The translations under genes and the position numbers were made by a program. From Thiomicrospira sp. ALE5 (GTDB lineage Bacteria; Pseudomonadota; Gammaproteobacteria; Thiomicrospirales; Thiomicrospiraceae), in the NCBI RefSeq assembly GCF_900112445.1, contig NZ_FOYY01000004.1:310001-374000 (forward strand): DNA of 64,000 nt, written 5' to 3'. Numbering within the stretch: the first letter of the stretch is position 1; each line of letters starts with the position of its first letter. Positions 18,507 to 27,756 of the stretch are shown here, piece after piece. The notes beneath the pieces were generated by a model. That model made no database searches. It saw only the letters and a program-made list of their open reading frames with translations, and was not told the DNA's origin.

Positions 18507-20294
18507 TTAATCCAGGAAACTGCGCAACCGTTCGGCACGACTTGGATGGCGTAACTTACGCAGTGCTTTTGCTTCTATTTGGCGGATACGTTCACGGGTT
18601 ACATCAAACTGCTTACCCACTTCTTCAAGCGTGTGATCGGTATTCATACCCAAACCAAAACGCATCCGCAATACTTTTGCCTCTCGTGGGGTTAAGGTAC
18701 TTAACATTTCCCGAACAGTCTCACCCATACCTTCTTGATCAGCCGAATCTGAGGGCGATAAGATGTTAGAATCCTCAATAAAATCACCTAAAGAAGAATC
18801 CTCATCATCACCTATCGGTGTCTCCATCGAAATGGGTTCTTTGGCAATTTTCATCACCTTACGGATTTTATCTTCTGGCATTTCCATTTCTTCAGCCAGC
18901 TCTTCCGGGGTCGGTTCGCGCCCCATTTTTTGCAATAACTGACGCTGGATACGATTAAGTTTATTAATGGTTTCAATCATGTGCACTGGAATACGAATAG
19001 TCCGCGCTTGGTCAGCGATTGAACGGGTAATTGCTTGACGAATCCACCAGGTTGCATAGGTCGAGAACTTATAACCACGACGGTATTCGAACTTATCAAC
19101 GGCTTTCATCAAGCCAATATTACCTTCTTGAATCAGATCAAGGAACTGCAAGCCGCGGTTAGTATATTTTTTGGCAATCGAGATAACCAATCGCAAATTA
19201 GCTTCAATCATTTCTCGCTTGGCAGCACGTGCCTGGCTTTCAGATTTACTCAAGTCTTTATAGACTTTTTTATAATAACTGATGGACATTTTTTCTGATT
19301 TCTCAATCAAGGCTAAGCGCTTTTGCGCGCGCTTCACATCCTGACGCACCTCTTCAAGCAACGCCGCTTTATCTGGATAATCTGCCAATAGCATATCCAT
19401 CAACTCAGCATTCGTCTCATTATTAACAAACAATTCGACAAAGGCTTTGCGCGGTATTTTTACTTTACGTACAACGGCATTAACAATAATGCGCTCTTGC
19501 TCACGAATCTGCGCGATTTTTAATTTAATCCCTCGAATAACGCCATTGGTGAAAATCGGCACCAACTTAACTGTGCGCAAATGATCTACCACCAGCTGAC
19601 GCTTTTTCTTAGCCTTTGGATCACTAGAGCCATGTGTATCTTCAGCTTTAATCGCATCACGGTGTAATTTTTCTAGATCAGCTAAGAACGCATCAATCAA
19701 CGCCTGATCAATCGTATCGTCTTTTGGTTCAGAGTTATTATCCGAGTCAGCACTTAGGTCTTCAACCTCAACCTCTTCTAGGTCATTTGGGTCAATAAAA
19801 CCCTGGATAACGTCAGCCAGTTTACCTTCGCCATCATCCATTCTTTGAAAGGCTTTGAGGATCTTCTCTGCACACATTGGGTATTTTGACAAGGAATCCA
19901 ACATGTCACGAATATTGGATTCAATGCGTTTAGCGATGTCAATTTCACCTTTTCGAGTGAGCAACTCAACAGATCCCATTTCGCGCATGTACATCCGGAC
20001 TGGATCCGTAGTACGACCAAATTCCGAGTCAACTTCGGCAAGCGCCAAGATAGCAGCTTCAGCAGCAGCCTCATCAAATGCGCCCCCCTCTTTGGTGATC
20101 AACTCATCTTCTTCTGGCGCTGTTTCAAATAACGGAATCCCAAAGTCACCCAAGATAGTCAACACTTGGCTTAATTGATCTTCTTCAATATCGTCTGGCA
20201 AAACGTCATTAACATCGGCGTAGGTTAAGTAGCCTAAGTCCTTCGCTCTCTCGATAAGATCAATTAATTGCTGCTTTCTCTCTAATTTTGTCAT
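18507..20294 (-). CDS. rpoD: RNA polymerase primary sigma factor RpoD (sigma-70)
   Basis: RpoD is the housekeeping sigma factor that directs RNA polymerase to -35/-10 promoters. The start is set at [18 protein letters not shown] (595 residues), which matches the family N-terminus; the frame is open 14 codons further. In order it has region 1.1 (1-80), region 1.2 [20 protein letters not shown], the non-conserved insert, region 2 ([32 protein letters not shown]), region 3, and region 4 with [20 protein letters not shown]. It is the last gene of the rpsU-yqeY-dnaG-rpoD group. Confidence 0.98.
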   Translation of the reverse strand: MTKLERKQQLIDLIERAKDLGYLTYADVNDVLPDDIEEDQLSQVLTILGDFGIPLFETAPEEDELITKEGGAFDEAAAEAAILALAEVDSEFGRTTDPVRMYMREMGSVELLTRKGEIDIAKRIESNIRDMLDSLSKYPMCAEKILKAFQRMDDGEGKLADVIQGFIDPNDLEEVEVEDLSADSDNNSEPKDDTIDQALIDAFLADLEKLHRDAIKAEDTHGSSDPKAKKKRQLVVDHLRTVKLVPIFTNGVIRGIKLKIAQIREQERIIVNAVVRKVKIPRKAFVELFVNNETNAELMDMLLADYPDKAALLEEVRQDVKRAQKRLALIEKSEKMSISYYKKVYKDLSKSESQARAAKREMIEANLRLVISIAKKYTNRGLQFLDLIQEGNIGLMKAVDKFEYRRGYKFSTYATWWIRQAITRSIADQARTIRIPVHMIETINKLNRIQRQLLQKMGREPTPEELAEEMEMPEDKIRKVMKIAKEPISMETPIGDDEDSSLGDFIEDSNILSPSDSADQEGMGETVREMLSTLTPREAKVLRMRFGLGMNTDHTLEEVGKQFDVTRERIRQIEAKALRKLRHPSRAERLRSFLD

Positions 20295-20456
20295 GTTTGC
20301 CTCAAAATAACGATAAAAGGGGTCGACCCTAGCCAATCAACACAGCTATTCCCTTACGCCCAAAAAATAACCGATAATTATACCAAAAAGACCTAGCCAT
20401 TGCTTATGCAAACATAAAGCAGGGTCATTGTTTTTAACCTAACCATAAATAAACGA

Positions 20457-22259
20457 CTACATAAACCTATTTTTACGGTCCGTTAGAAAAGCCTGCAAAT
20501 CTTCAATTGTTTCACCTTGGTGCACCTTTTGACGCAATAGCACCACCTCCAACTCATCAGCTAAACGAATCGCCATATCTTGAAACATGGTTTTTACTTC
20601 TGCTTCTGCATCTGGCAAGGGTTGCCTCTGAATGTAATCAAGTTGCTGCGCATAGTCGTGATTAAACTTTTCAAAAGCATCATTTTGCTGATCGGCTGGT
20701 AATTGATAGCACGCTAACAAGGCTAATAACATCCTGGCGTCTTGTTGATTAGACACCGGTAACAAAGGGGTTAATAACAACGCCAGCTGCGCTGCCCACT
20801 CCGGCCTATCTAGCAAAATACGCACCAAAAACCTTGCCAAGGACATCTTCGGTTTAACAAGTTTTTTTTGCCCAGCTTGGGCATGAAAGCGGTCCTGTTT
20901 AGCAGAATCGTCCCGCTTAGCTGCATGCATAGGTTTTAGGCCTAATTGGCGCTCCAGACGCCAAACCGGCAGCCCGACCTGGCTTGCTAAGAGTTCAATC
21001 AAAAAATACTGATAAAGCGCTGTTGCGCGCAAAATATAAGGCTGAGCCAAAGCCACTAACTGCTGGCGACCTTCCGGATAATCCACGGAAACACTCAGCT
21101 TATTAAGTAAATGCTGTACAAAAAAATCAGATAGTGGCAAAGCCTGGGCAACCTGCTGTCGAAAACCCTGCTCGCCCAGTTTGCGTACGGCTGAATCAGG
21201 ATCCTCACCCTCATCTAAAAACAAAAATTTGACTGACCGTTGCCCACCTATTTGCGGCAATACTAATTCCAACGCTTTCCATGCCGCGGCTAAACCAGCC
21301 TTATCGCCATCAAAGCAAAACACCAACTCATCAACCTGCCGAAATAATAACTGACAGTGGGATTCCGTAATAGCCGTGCCAAGGGTTGCCACGGCATTAT
21401 TAACGCCATGCTGTGCCAAAGCCACCACATCCATATAACCCTCAACCACGATTAAATAGTCGGACTGATCACGGCTTTGTCGCCACTCATAAAGCCCATA
21501 CAAGGTATCACTTTTATGAAAAATTGGGCTTTCAGGCGAGTTAAGGTATTTGGGTTGATCCTCCGAACGCAACACACGCCCACCAAATGCAATAACTTGC
21601 CCTTTACCGTTACGAATAGGAAACATAATACGGTGCCGAAAACGATCATAGCTATTACCAGGCTGCTTCTCTACTAACAATCCTAACTCTATAAGCTGCT
21701 TAGATACGCGACTGTTCGCTTGCAAGCCTTTTATGAGTGACGCCCAACCAGGAGGCGCAAAGCCAATGATAAAACGCTTGGCAACTTCCGGTGTTAAACC
21801 ACGTTGACGTAAATAGGTTTTTGCTTGCGCGGAATCACTATGATCACGAAGCTGTCGACGATAAAACTTAGCCACATCATGTGAAATATCATATAGATCA
21901 CGTTCGCGTTCAACTCGCTGCTGCTGTACTTTTTGCTCAGCCCTGGACATTTTTTTTCGCGGTACCGTCATGCCCACTTGCTGTGCCAGCACTTCAACCG
22001 CTTCAACAAATGTTAAACCGTCATGCTCGACTAGGAAGGTTATTGCATCTCCGTGTGCCCCACAACCAAAACAATGATAAAACTGCTTATTCGGATTAAC
22101 GTTAAAGGAAGGCGTTTTTTCTTGATGGAACGGACAACAGGCCTTGTAGGTCGCACCCGCTTTTTTAAGTGGCACACGTGCGTTAACAACATCAACTAAA
22201 TTGACGCGGGCCAGTAACTGGTCAATAAAATCACGCGGGATAACCCCTTGAATTTGCAT
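20457..22259 (-). CDS. dnaG: DNA primase DnaG
   Basis: DnaG makes RNA primers for DNA replication. The 600-residue protein has the N-terminal zinc ribbon (C42, H45, C63, C66 in CPFHQEKTP and YHCFGCGAHG), then the RNA polymerase and TOPRIM domain with FGGRVL, VVEGYMDVVALAQHG and the acidic FCFDGDKAGLAAAWKA. A less conserved C-terminal DnaB-binding domain follows (about 440-600). It lies between yqeY and rpoD, with an intrinsic terminator just upstream that should lower its expression relative to rpsU. Confidence 0.98.
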   Translation of the reverse strand: MQIQGVIPRDFIDQLLARVNLVDVVNARVPLKKAGATYKACCPFHQEKTPSFNVNPNKQFYHCFGCGAHGDAITFLVEHDGLTFVEAVEVLAQQVGMTVPRKKMSRAEQKVQQQRVERERDLYDISHDVAKFYRRQLRDHSDSAQAKTYLRQRGLTPEVAKRFIIGFAPPGWASLIKGLQANSRVSKQLIELGLLVEKQPGNSYDRFRHRIMFPIRNGKGQVIAFGGRVLRSEDQPKYLNSPESPIFHKSDTLYGLYEWRQSRDQSDYLIVVEGYMDVVALAQHGVNNAVATLGTAITESHCQLLFRQVDELVFCFDGDKAGLAAAWKALELVLPQIGGQRSVKFLFLDEGEDPDSAVRKLGEQGFRQQVAQALPLSDFFVQHLLNKLSVSVDYPEGRQQLVALAQPYILRATALYQYFLIELLASQVGLPVWRLERQLGLKPMHAAKRDDSAKQDRFHAQAGQKKLVKPKMSLARFLVRILLDRPEWAAQLALLLTPLLPVSNQQDARMLLALLACYQLPADQQNDAFEKFNHDYAQQLDYIQRQPLPDAEAEVKTMFQDMAIRLADELEVVLLRQKVHQGETIEDLQAFLTDRKNRFM

Positions 22260-22284
22260 TGACAGCCTCTTTTGCTCTTAATAA

Positions 22285-22310
22285 CAAAAAAACCTGCACA
22301 AAGCAGGTTT
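22285..22310 (-). terminator. Intrinsic terminator between yqeY and dnaG
   Basis: On the minus strand AACCTGC-loop-GCAGGTT is followed by a run of eight T residues (22285-22292). This is a textbook Rho-independent terminator. It sits where E. coli has the partial terminator T1 between rpsU and dnaG, which keeps primase and sigma levels below S21. By analogy it is probably leaky, because dnaG has no obvious separate promoter in the 77-bp gap. Confidence 0.85.
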
Positions 22311-22336
22311 AGCGCGTTAAACAGCGTAAGTTACGT

Positions 22337-22780
22337 CTATCCGAGTTTAGCTTTAATTTGCTTACTCACACTTGCCATGTCAGCACGACCTTGCATCAAG
22401 GGCTTTAGAACAGCCATCACCTTGCCCATGTCCTGCATTCCACTTGGTTCAACTTCACTGAATGCCTGCTCAATCATAGCTGCAACCTCATTATCTGAAA
22501 GCGGCTGCGGCATAAACTCTTGAATGACAGCTAGCTCGGATGCTTCGTTTTCTACCAAATCTGCACGTCCAGCTACTTCAAACTGCGCGATAGACTCTTT
22601 ACGTTGCTTCGAAGCCTTATCGAGCACAGCAAGTATTTGCTCATCATTCAAGGTGGTTTGCTGATCAACTTCTTGCTGTTTGATCGCTGCAAGTAGTGTT
22701 CTAACCACTAACAAGCGTGACTTCTCGCCCGCTTTCATGCAACGCTTCATTTCTGCGGTCAACTTGGCCTTGTAGTCCAT
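22337..22780 (-). CDS. yqeY: GatB/YqeY domain protein
   Basis: YqeY proteins resemble the tail domain of the GatB amidotransferase subunit and are proposed to act in tRNA-dependent amidation, though the role is not settled. The 147-residue protein has the family pattern KAGEKSRLLVVRTLLAAIKQ, QRKESIAQFEVAGR, EASELAVIQEFMPQPLS and MGKVMAVLKPLMQGRADM. It starts 2 bp after rpsU stops and precedes dnaG, an arrangement common in gammaproteobacteria outside the enterics. Confidence 0.93.
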   Translation of the reverse strand: MDYKAKLTAEMKRCMKAGEKSRLLVVRTLLAAIKQQEVDQQTTLNDEQILAVLDKASKQRKESIAQFEVAGRADLVENEASELAVIQEFMPQPLSDNEVAAMIEQAFSEVEPSGMQDMGKVMAVLKPLMQGRADMASVSKQIKAKLG

Positions 22781-22782
22781 AT

Positions 22783-23001
22783 TTAAAATGGACGTCCATT
22801 TAGACGGCGACGTTCACGAGATAAACGCTTAGCAAGACGTTTAACAGCGGCTGCTTTCATACGCTTTTTAGCCCAAGTCGGCTTCTCATAATATTCACGC
22901 TTACGTGATTCAGTCAACACACCCGCTTTTTCACAAGCGCGCTTAAAACGACGTAGTGCCACGTCAAAAGGTTCTGTATCTCTAACTTTTACAATTGGCA
23001 T
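22783..23001 (-). CDS. rpsU: 30S ribosomal protein S21
   Basis: S21 is a small basic protein of the 30S subunit needed for efficient initiation. The 72-residue protein is [20 protein letters not shown] followed by [20 protein letters not shown] and an arginine- and lysine-rich tail ending RRLNGRPF, matching S21 over its full length. It is the first gene of the macromolecular synthesis operon and is divergent from tsaD across 181 bp, which must hold both promoters. Confidence 0.98.
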   Translation of the reverse strand: MPIVKVRDTEPFDVALRRFKRACEKAGVLTESRKREYYEKPTWAKKRMKAAAVKRLAKRLSRERRRLNGRPF

Positions 23002-23182
23002 AAAGCTTCTTCTTTAAATTAAATAGGAAAATTCTGGGTACTTGACTCAGTGCGGTCAATATTAAAGTGCAAGATTATAATTTTGCCCAAGCCTATTTGC
23101 AAATATTTTTGTTAAAATCTAGCCAAATTTATTCACTCAGCAAACAAACCCATTAAACAACCTTGGTTTGAAAGGATCACCC

Positions 23183-24253
23183 ATGACGCGCTCTTTAACT
23201 GTTCTTGGCATAGAAAGCTCCTGTGATGAATCTGCCGTTGCGATATATGACACGCAAGCAGGCCTGCTAGGTCATCACTTATTTAGCCAAGTTGAGCTTC
23301 ATCAAGTTTACGGCGGCGTTGTGCCCGAACTGGCTTCACGTGACCATATTCGTAAAATCATCCCGCTGGTCAAACAACTACTTAACGAGGTGACCCAGAA
23401 ACAAAACCAAGCTGTCAAAATTGATGCTATCGCCTACACACAGGGACCAGGTCTTATGGGAGCCCTATTGTCCGGTTCTGCCATTGCAGCCAGTTTAGCC
23501 TATGCCTGGAATGTTCCTGCTCTGGGTGTTCACCATATGGAAGGCCACCTATTAGCGCCCATGCTCGAACCAAACCCACCCGCCTTTCCATTTATTGCGC
23601 TACTTGTTTCAGGCGGGCACAGCCAAATTATTCGCGTTGATAATATCGGTCAGTACGAATTACTTGGCGATACGCTTGACGATGCCGCCGGCGAAGCCTT
23701 CGACAAAACCGCTAAAATGCTAGGCCTAGGTTACCCGGGCGGTCCGATTGTATCGAAGCTGGCACTCAGCGGCGACCCTGACCGCTATCATTTCCCGCGT
23801 CCGATGCTAGATCGCCCAGGTTTAGATATGAGCTTTAGCGGCCTAAAAACCTTTAGCCTTAACACCTGGCAAAACGCAGTTAAACAAGGGGATGATAACG
23901 ATCAAACACGTGCAGATATCTGCCGCGCCTTTGAACTGGCGGTTGCAGACACCCTCACCGTAAAATGCAAACGCGCCCTCATTGCAACAGGCATGAATCG
24001 ATTGGTGGTATCGGGTGGCGTCAGCGCAAATCGCGCTATCCGTGCCAGCCTAACCGAACTCATGGCACAACGTGGTGGCGAAGCCTTCTTTCCCCGACTC
24101 GAGTTTTGTACCGATAACGCAGCGATGATTGCCTTTGCCGGTGCCATGCGCTTGCAAGCTGGTCAACAGAACCCATCACTCAATTTTTCAGCTAAAGCAC
24201 GCTGGCCGCTTGATCAGCTTGAATCACCTATGCCAACTAGGGCGAACGCTTAA
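23183..24253 (+). CDS. tsaD: tRNA N6-adenosine threonylcarbamoyltransferase TsaD
   Basis: TsaD transfers the threonylcarbamoyl group to A37 of ANN-decoding tRNAs together with TsaB and TsaE. The start is the ATG at 23183, because AAAGGA lies 7-8 bases upstream; the frame is open 5 codons further to a TTG. The 356-residue protein has [16 protein letters not shown], the metal-binding HHMEGHL, the nucleotide-binding [25 protein letters not shown] and [10 protein letters not shown]. It is divergent from rpsU, and its last 17 bp overlap the end of the convergent plsY. Confidence 0.97.
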   Translation: MTRSLTVLGIESSCDESAVAIYDTQAGLLGHHLFSQVELHQVYGGVVPELASRDHIRKIIPLVKQLLNEVTQKQNQAVKIDAIAYTQGPGLMGALLSGSAIAASLAYAWNVPALGVHHMEGHLLAPMLEPNPPAFPFIALLVSGGHSQIIRVDNIGQYELLGDTLDDAAGEAFDKTAKMLGLGYPGGPIVSKLALSGDPDRYHFPRPMLDRPGLDMSFSGLKTFSLNTWQNAVKQGDDNDQTRADICRAFELAVADTLTVKCKRALIATGMNRLVVSGGVSANRAIRASLTELMAQRGGEAFFPRLEFCTDNAAMIAFAGAMRLQAGQQNPSLNFSAKARWPLDQLESPMPTRANA

Positions 24254-24839
24254 AGGTTTCTTCACCACGAATTAAACGACCAATATTACTGCGATGACGC
24301 CAGAATAATAACAAGGTCATCGCAAGGGTTAGCCACACCCAACTCAGCTCACCAGTTAAAAAGTAAAGATAAACCGGAGCAAGCAGACTGGCAATCAGCG
24401 CGGACAGCGACGAAATTTTTAAACCCTTGGCGATAAACAACCAGGTTGCCGCCACCAGCAGGCCTGCCCAAAAATGCAGCGCAAGCATCACTCCAATAAA
24501 GGTGGCGACACCCTTGCCACCTTTAAACTGGAAAAAAACCGGGTACAAATGCCCCAAAAATGCGGCCACCCCAACCAAGATCACCCACAAAGGTTCAAAG
24601 CCTAACGCATGGGCTAGCAGTACGGGCACCACACCTTTTAGCATATCACCGGCAAGCGTTATTCCTGCGGCACGCTTACCTTTTTCACCCCCAATACGTA
24701 ATACATTCGTTGCACCCGGATTGCCCGACCCCGCTTCTCGTGGATCACCCAACCCCATGATGCGACACACAATAATGGCGCTTGAAACCGAGCCTAATAA
24801 ATAAGCTGCCACCAATAGCAAGCCAAAAATTACTTCCAC
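24237..24839 (-). CDS. plsY: Acyl-phosphate glycerol-3-phosphate acyltransferase PlsY
   Basis: PlsY makes lysophosphatidate from acyl-phosphate and glycerol-3-phosphate at the inner membrane. The 200-residue protein has about five membrane segments and the three family motifs: [33 protein letters not shown], and the C-terminal [18 protein letters not shown]. It is divergent from folB with a 45-bp gap and convergent on tsaD with a 17-bp tail-to-tail overlap. Confidence 0.96.
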   Translation of the reverse strand: MEVIFGLLLVAAYLLGSVSSAIIVCRIMGLGDPREAGSGNPGATNVLRIGGEKGKRAAGITLAGDMLKGVVPVLLAHALGFEPLWVILVGVAAFLGHLYPVFFQFKGGKGVATFIGVMLALHFWAGLLVAATWLFIAKGLKISSLSALIASLLAPVYLYFLTGELSWVWLTLAMTLLLFWRHRSNIGRLIRGEETFKRSP

Positions 24840-24884
24840 AACGCCTCCGATATTCGATAAACTGCGAGCTATTATAGCTTTTTA

Positions 24885-25280
24885 ATGAAAAATTTATTAA
24901 ACATGAACAGGTCATCACCGCCTTCAGATTACATCTTTATCGATAACCTTCGCATCAACACCCTAATAGGCATCCATGCTTGGGAACAGGTGCAACCCCA
25001 ACCTTTGGTGTTCAGCTTAAAGCTCTATTGTGACTTTACGCCGGTTTTTAATTCGGCCCAACTAGAGGATTCGATTGATTACGCAGCCGTCGCCAGCGCC
25101 ATCGAACAGCACTGCCAAACTAAAGCGCATCGACTGATTGAAACGCTGGCGCACGATATTCTTACCCATCTGCTGAGCGACTTTCCGTTAATCCAAGGCA
25201 TCGAACTTACCCTTGCTAAACCTCATGCGGTGGCCGCTAGTCAACAAGTTGGCTTACAGGTCACCCGTTGGCGCAATTAA
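24885..25280 (+). CDS. folB: Dihydroneopterin aldolase FolB
   Basis: FolB cleaves 7,8-dihydroneopterin to the pterin used in folate synthesis. The 131-residue protein matches FolB from DYIFIDNLRINTLIGIHAWEQ (catalytic glutamate region) through SIDYAAVASAIEQHC to HRLIETLAHDILTHLL and a final VTRWRN. Another ATG at residue 7 (24903) would give a more usual length. It is followed after 6 bp by the methyltransferase gene, so the two are probably co-transcribed. Confidence 0.92.
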   Translation: MKNLLNMNRSSPPSDYIFIDNLRINTLIGIHAWEQVQPQPLVFSLKLYCDFTPVFNSAQLEDSIDYAAVASAIEQHCQTKAHRLIETLAHDILTHLLSDFPLIQGIELTLAKPHAVAASQQVGLQVTRWRN

Positions 25281-25286
25281 ATTTAA

Positions 25287-26474
25287 ATGAAATCAACTAT
25301 GAACGGACTTCCCACACCCGATAGCGATGCGCTCGCTTTAAGCAACGAATTGACCCAGTACATTCGTCGCCGAATTCAACGACACGGCAATCCGTCTTTT
25401 GCCAATTTTATGCAGATGGCTCTGTATACGCCATCACTGGGTTACTATGCTAACGGCTTACCCAAAATCGGAGCCGGTGGCGACTTTACCACCGCACCGG
25501 AAATAAGCCCGCTCTTCTCAAAATGCCTCGCCAACCAGGCCTGGCAAGTTTTAAATCAAATGGACGATGGGCATATTCTAGAGTTTGGTGCGGGACGAGG
25601 CACCATGGCTAAAGACATCCTACTCCACCTCGCCAACCATGCCGACCAATTTAACCACTACTACATACTAGAAGTCAGTGCCGCACTAAGAGCGCAGCAA
25701 ACAGAGACACTTAGCAGCCTGCCAGCAAAGCTGCGTAATAAAGTCATCTGGCTTGACCAACTTCCTAAACAACCCTTTAATGGCGTTATCTTGGCAAATG
25801 AGGTACTCGATGCCATGCCTTTTGAACGCATTCGGCTTGAACCTGATCAGCAACTCCAAGCCTCTGTAACCTGGGATGATGCGCAACAACAATTTAGCTG
25901 GGCCTATCAACCCATCATTGATCACAAACTGCAAAAAATCGCTAATCGTTTACAGCAGGCGATTGGTGAACCACCGGTCCGTGGCTATCATGCTGAAATT
26001 AATCTTAATATACAGCCTTGGTTAATGAGCCTTGACAAGCTGCTTAACCAAGGAATGCTATTATTGGTAGATTATGGTTATCCACGTAAAGAGCTTTGGC
26101 AGTCCGCTCGCTATATGGGTACACTTCGTTGTCACTATCAACAACGCGCCCACAATAACCCGTTTTGGCACCCCGGCCTGCAAGATATCACCGCCCATGT
26201 TGACTTTACGGCGGTGGCGGAAGCGGCTTATGCAGCTAATTTCAAAGTGGCTGGCTATACCACTCAAGCCCACTTTTTAATGAGTACCGGGTTATTGGAG
26301 TTTAGCTTGCTGCAAGATCAAGACGTCGTCGCTCAACTGCAACTTTCGCAACAAATCAAACGCCTGACTCTACCCGATGAAATGGGTGAAAGCTTTAAAG
26401 TCATGGCCTTAAGCAAACATTTTGATACCCCACTAATGGGTTTTCAACAGCGAGATTTACGCCATCAGCTCTAA
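25287..26474 (+). CDS. SAM-dependent methyltransferase of the MidA/NDUFAF7 family
   Basis: The family includes mitochondrial NDUFAF7, an arginine methyltransferase for complex I assembly. Bacterial members are conserved, but their substrate is not established. The 395-residue protein has the family signatures FANFMQMALYTPSLGYYANG, GAGGDFTTAPEISPLFSKCL, a SAM site HILEFGAGRGTMAKDIL, VILANEVLDAMPFERI, LLLVDYGYP and TAHVDFTAVAEAA. It follows folB closely, and a second ATG lies four codons in. Confidence 0.9.
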   Translation: MKSTMNGLPTPDSDALALSNELTQYIRRRIQRHGNPSFANFMQMALYTPSLGYYANGLPKIGAGGDFTTAPEISPLFSKCLANQAWQVLNQMDDGHILEFGAGRGTMAKDILLHLANHADQFNHYYILEVSAALRAQQTETLSSLPAKLRNKVIWLDQLPKQPFNGVILANEVLDAMPFERIRLEPDQQLQASVTWDDAQQQFSWAYQPIIDHKLQKIANRLQQAIGEPPVRGYHAEINLNIQPWLMSLDKLLNQGMLLLVDYGYPRKELWQSARYMGTLRCHYQQRAHNNPFWHPGLQDITAHVDFTAVAEAAYAANFKVAGYTTQAHFLMSTGLLEFSLLQDQDVVAQLQLSQQIKRLTLPDEMGESFKVMALSKHFDTPLMGFQQRDLRHQL

Positions 26475-26528
26475 GCAAATGCTATGATTATGCAAATTTA
26501 AACCCACTAATTTAGTAAGACACCCCCT

Positions 26529-27296
26529 ATGGATATTTTTCACGCTATTGTTCTCGGTATTATTGAAGGTCTCACCGAGTTTTTACCGATTTCATCGACC
26601 GGCCACCTAATTGTCGCCGCCGAACTCATGGGCTTAAACCAAGACGACCACAATACGGCCTTTAAAATTATTATCCAATTAGCGGCGATTTTGGCGGTAT
26701 TTGCCACCTATGCCGAACGCTTTCATCCCAGCCAGTATCGGCTATGGATCAAGGTATTTATTGCGTTTCTACCCATCGCCTCGATAGGGTTTTTATTTGC
26801 CGATTCGATTGAAGCCCTGTTTAATGTCGCCACGGTCGCCTGGATGTTTATTATCGGTGGGGTGATCTTTTTAGTAGTCGAGCATTTTTACAAAGAAAGC
26901 CAGCATACCGTGCGCAATCTCGATCAACTGACCTATAAACAAACCCTATGGGTTGGTTTTGCACAAATTTTTGCGCTGATCCCCGGCACCAGTCGCGCCG
27001 GTGCGACCATTATTGGCGGCATGCTAACCGGGCTAGATCGCAAAACCTCGGCAGAGTTTTCTTTCTTACTGGCGCTGCCAGTGCTAACGGCTACGTCCGG
27101 CTATTCCCTGCTGAAACACTATGATGCCTTTGCACAAACCAGCTTCACGCCTTTAATAGTTGGGTTCATTGTTTCTTTTCTGGTCGCTTGGCTATCGATT
27201 AAATTATTTTTAAAATTTTTACAACACTTCACCTTTCGTGCCTTCGGTATCTACCGTATTCTGCTTGGGAGCGCGTTATTGATTTGGTTTGTGTAG
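26529..27296 (+). CDS. uppP: Undecaprenyl-diphosphatase UppP (BacA)
   Basis: UppP recycles the C55 lipid carrier by dephosphorylating undecaprenyl diphosphate at the membrane. It also confers bacitracin resistance when abundant. The 255-residue protein has about eight membrane segments and both catalytic signatures: [16 protein letters not shown] at the N-terminus and [18 protein letters not shown] in the middle. It is complete and functionally linked to the cell-wall genes at the left of the window. The extreme 3' end overlaps an old open frame on the other strand. Confidence 0.96.
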   Translation: MDIFHAIVLGIIEGLTEFLPISSTGHLIVAAELMGLNQDDHNTAFKIIIQLAAILAVFATYAERFHPSQYRLWIKVFIAFLPIASIGFLFADSIEALFNVATVAWMFIIGGVIFLVVEHFYKESQHTVRNLDQLTYKQTLWVGFAQIFALIPGTSRAGATIIGGMLTGLDRKTSAEFSFLLALPVLTATSGYSLLKHYDAFAQTSFTPLIVGFIVSFLVAWLSIKLFLKFLQHFTFRAFGIYRILLGSALLIWFV

Positions 27297-27410
27297 CGCG
27301 TCATGACAAGCTTGACAAACCAAATTATCCCTTTTATAGTTTGCACAGTTTTTCAACCAATGGAGATCCTTTAGTGGACAGTAGTTCTGGTGACAGTTGT
27401 TGCTTACAAC
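27276..27410 (-). pseudogene. Relic of a cysteine-rich (zinc-ribbon-like) gene
   Basis: Between a TAG (27411-27413) and a TAA (27276-27278) an open stretch of 44 codons on the minus strand reads VVSNNCHQNYCPLKDLHWLK then [20 protein letters not shown]. The CxxxxC, C, CxxC and CH pattern looks like a zinc-binding end of a real protein, perhaps HNH-nuclease-like. It has no ATG or GTG start, and upstream in the same frame there are further stops after residues resembling RPKRDYLK. I infer a decayed gene. I do not recognise the family with certainty. Confidence 0.35.
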
Positions 27411-27450
27411 CTATTTTAAATAATCCCGCTTAGGTCTCGCATCCTGTTAG

Positions 27451-27480
27451 TTTGCTTGTCACCTGTGCGGTACAAGCAAA
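27451..27480. repeat. Inverted repeat (9-bp stem plus inner pairs)
   Basis: TTTGCTTGT (27451-27459) is exactly complementary to ACAAGCAAA (27472-27480). Within the 12-base interval ACC and GGT can add three pairs. There is no T-run, so it is not an obvious terminator. Confidence 0.7.
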
Positions 27481-27651
27481 TCAAATCATCGTCTTCCGAC
27501 AATCATTGTTTTGCTCAAAATTAAAATACAACGCCATGAAAGGGTATGTGTAGCTTTAGGCTAATTATTTAACCTAAATCTGCCTGACTTTTTGAGTTTC
27601 GTACACCTATTGTTAAATTACAATTCGGTGCGATGGCGTATGTGCATAGCC

Positions 27652-27686
27652 TACCCAAGCCTGCTTACTGCAAGCAGGCTTGGGTA
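27652..27686. repeat. Perfect 15-bp stem-loop upstream of the outer-membrane gene
   Basis: The arms 27652-27666 and 27672-27686 are perfectly complementary, with only a 5-base loop (ACTGC). The top strand arm contains AAGCCTGCTT. No T-run follows on either strand, so it is not a classical terminator. It ends about 70 bp before the ATG at 27757 and would lie in that gene's leader if the promoter is further upstream. Confidence 0.85.
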
Positions 27687-27756
27687 TATGTAACCATGTA
27701 AAACACTTAATCGACAATACGCCACTAAAGTCTCCCAAAACCATGGAGACCGTGTT

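Larger units (their letters stand above)
27297..27756. other. 460-bp gene-free region with strong hairpins
   Basis: No intact ORF is present between uppP and the outer-membrane-type gene. The left part carries the cysteine-rich relic on the minus strand. The middle carries a hairpin at 27451-27480, and the right part a 15-bp hairpin at 27652-27686, 70 bp before the next gene. Because the next genes are Mg transporters I looked for an M-box (ykoK) or mgtA-type leader, but the conserved M-box core GTGAGGCTCC is absent. The region could be a structured leader or an eroded insertion. Confidence 0.6.

Noticed and set aside
27451-27480. Integron attC site or transposon end
   Set aside because: The inverted repeat lacks attC R/L boxes, there is no cassette ORF or integrase, and no matching second end or target duplication was seen.
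27297-27756. M-box (ykoK) Mg riboswitch ahead of the mgtE cluster
   Set aside because: I could not find the conserved GTGAGGCTCC core or the associated helices on the plus strand.
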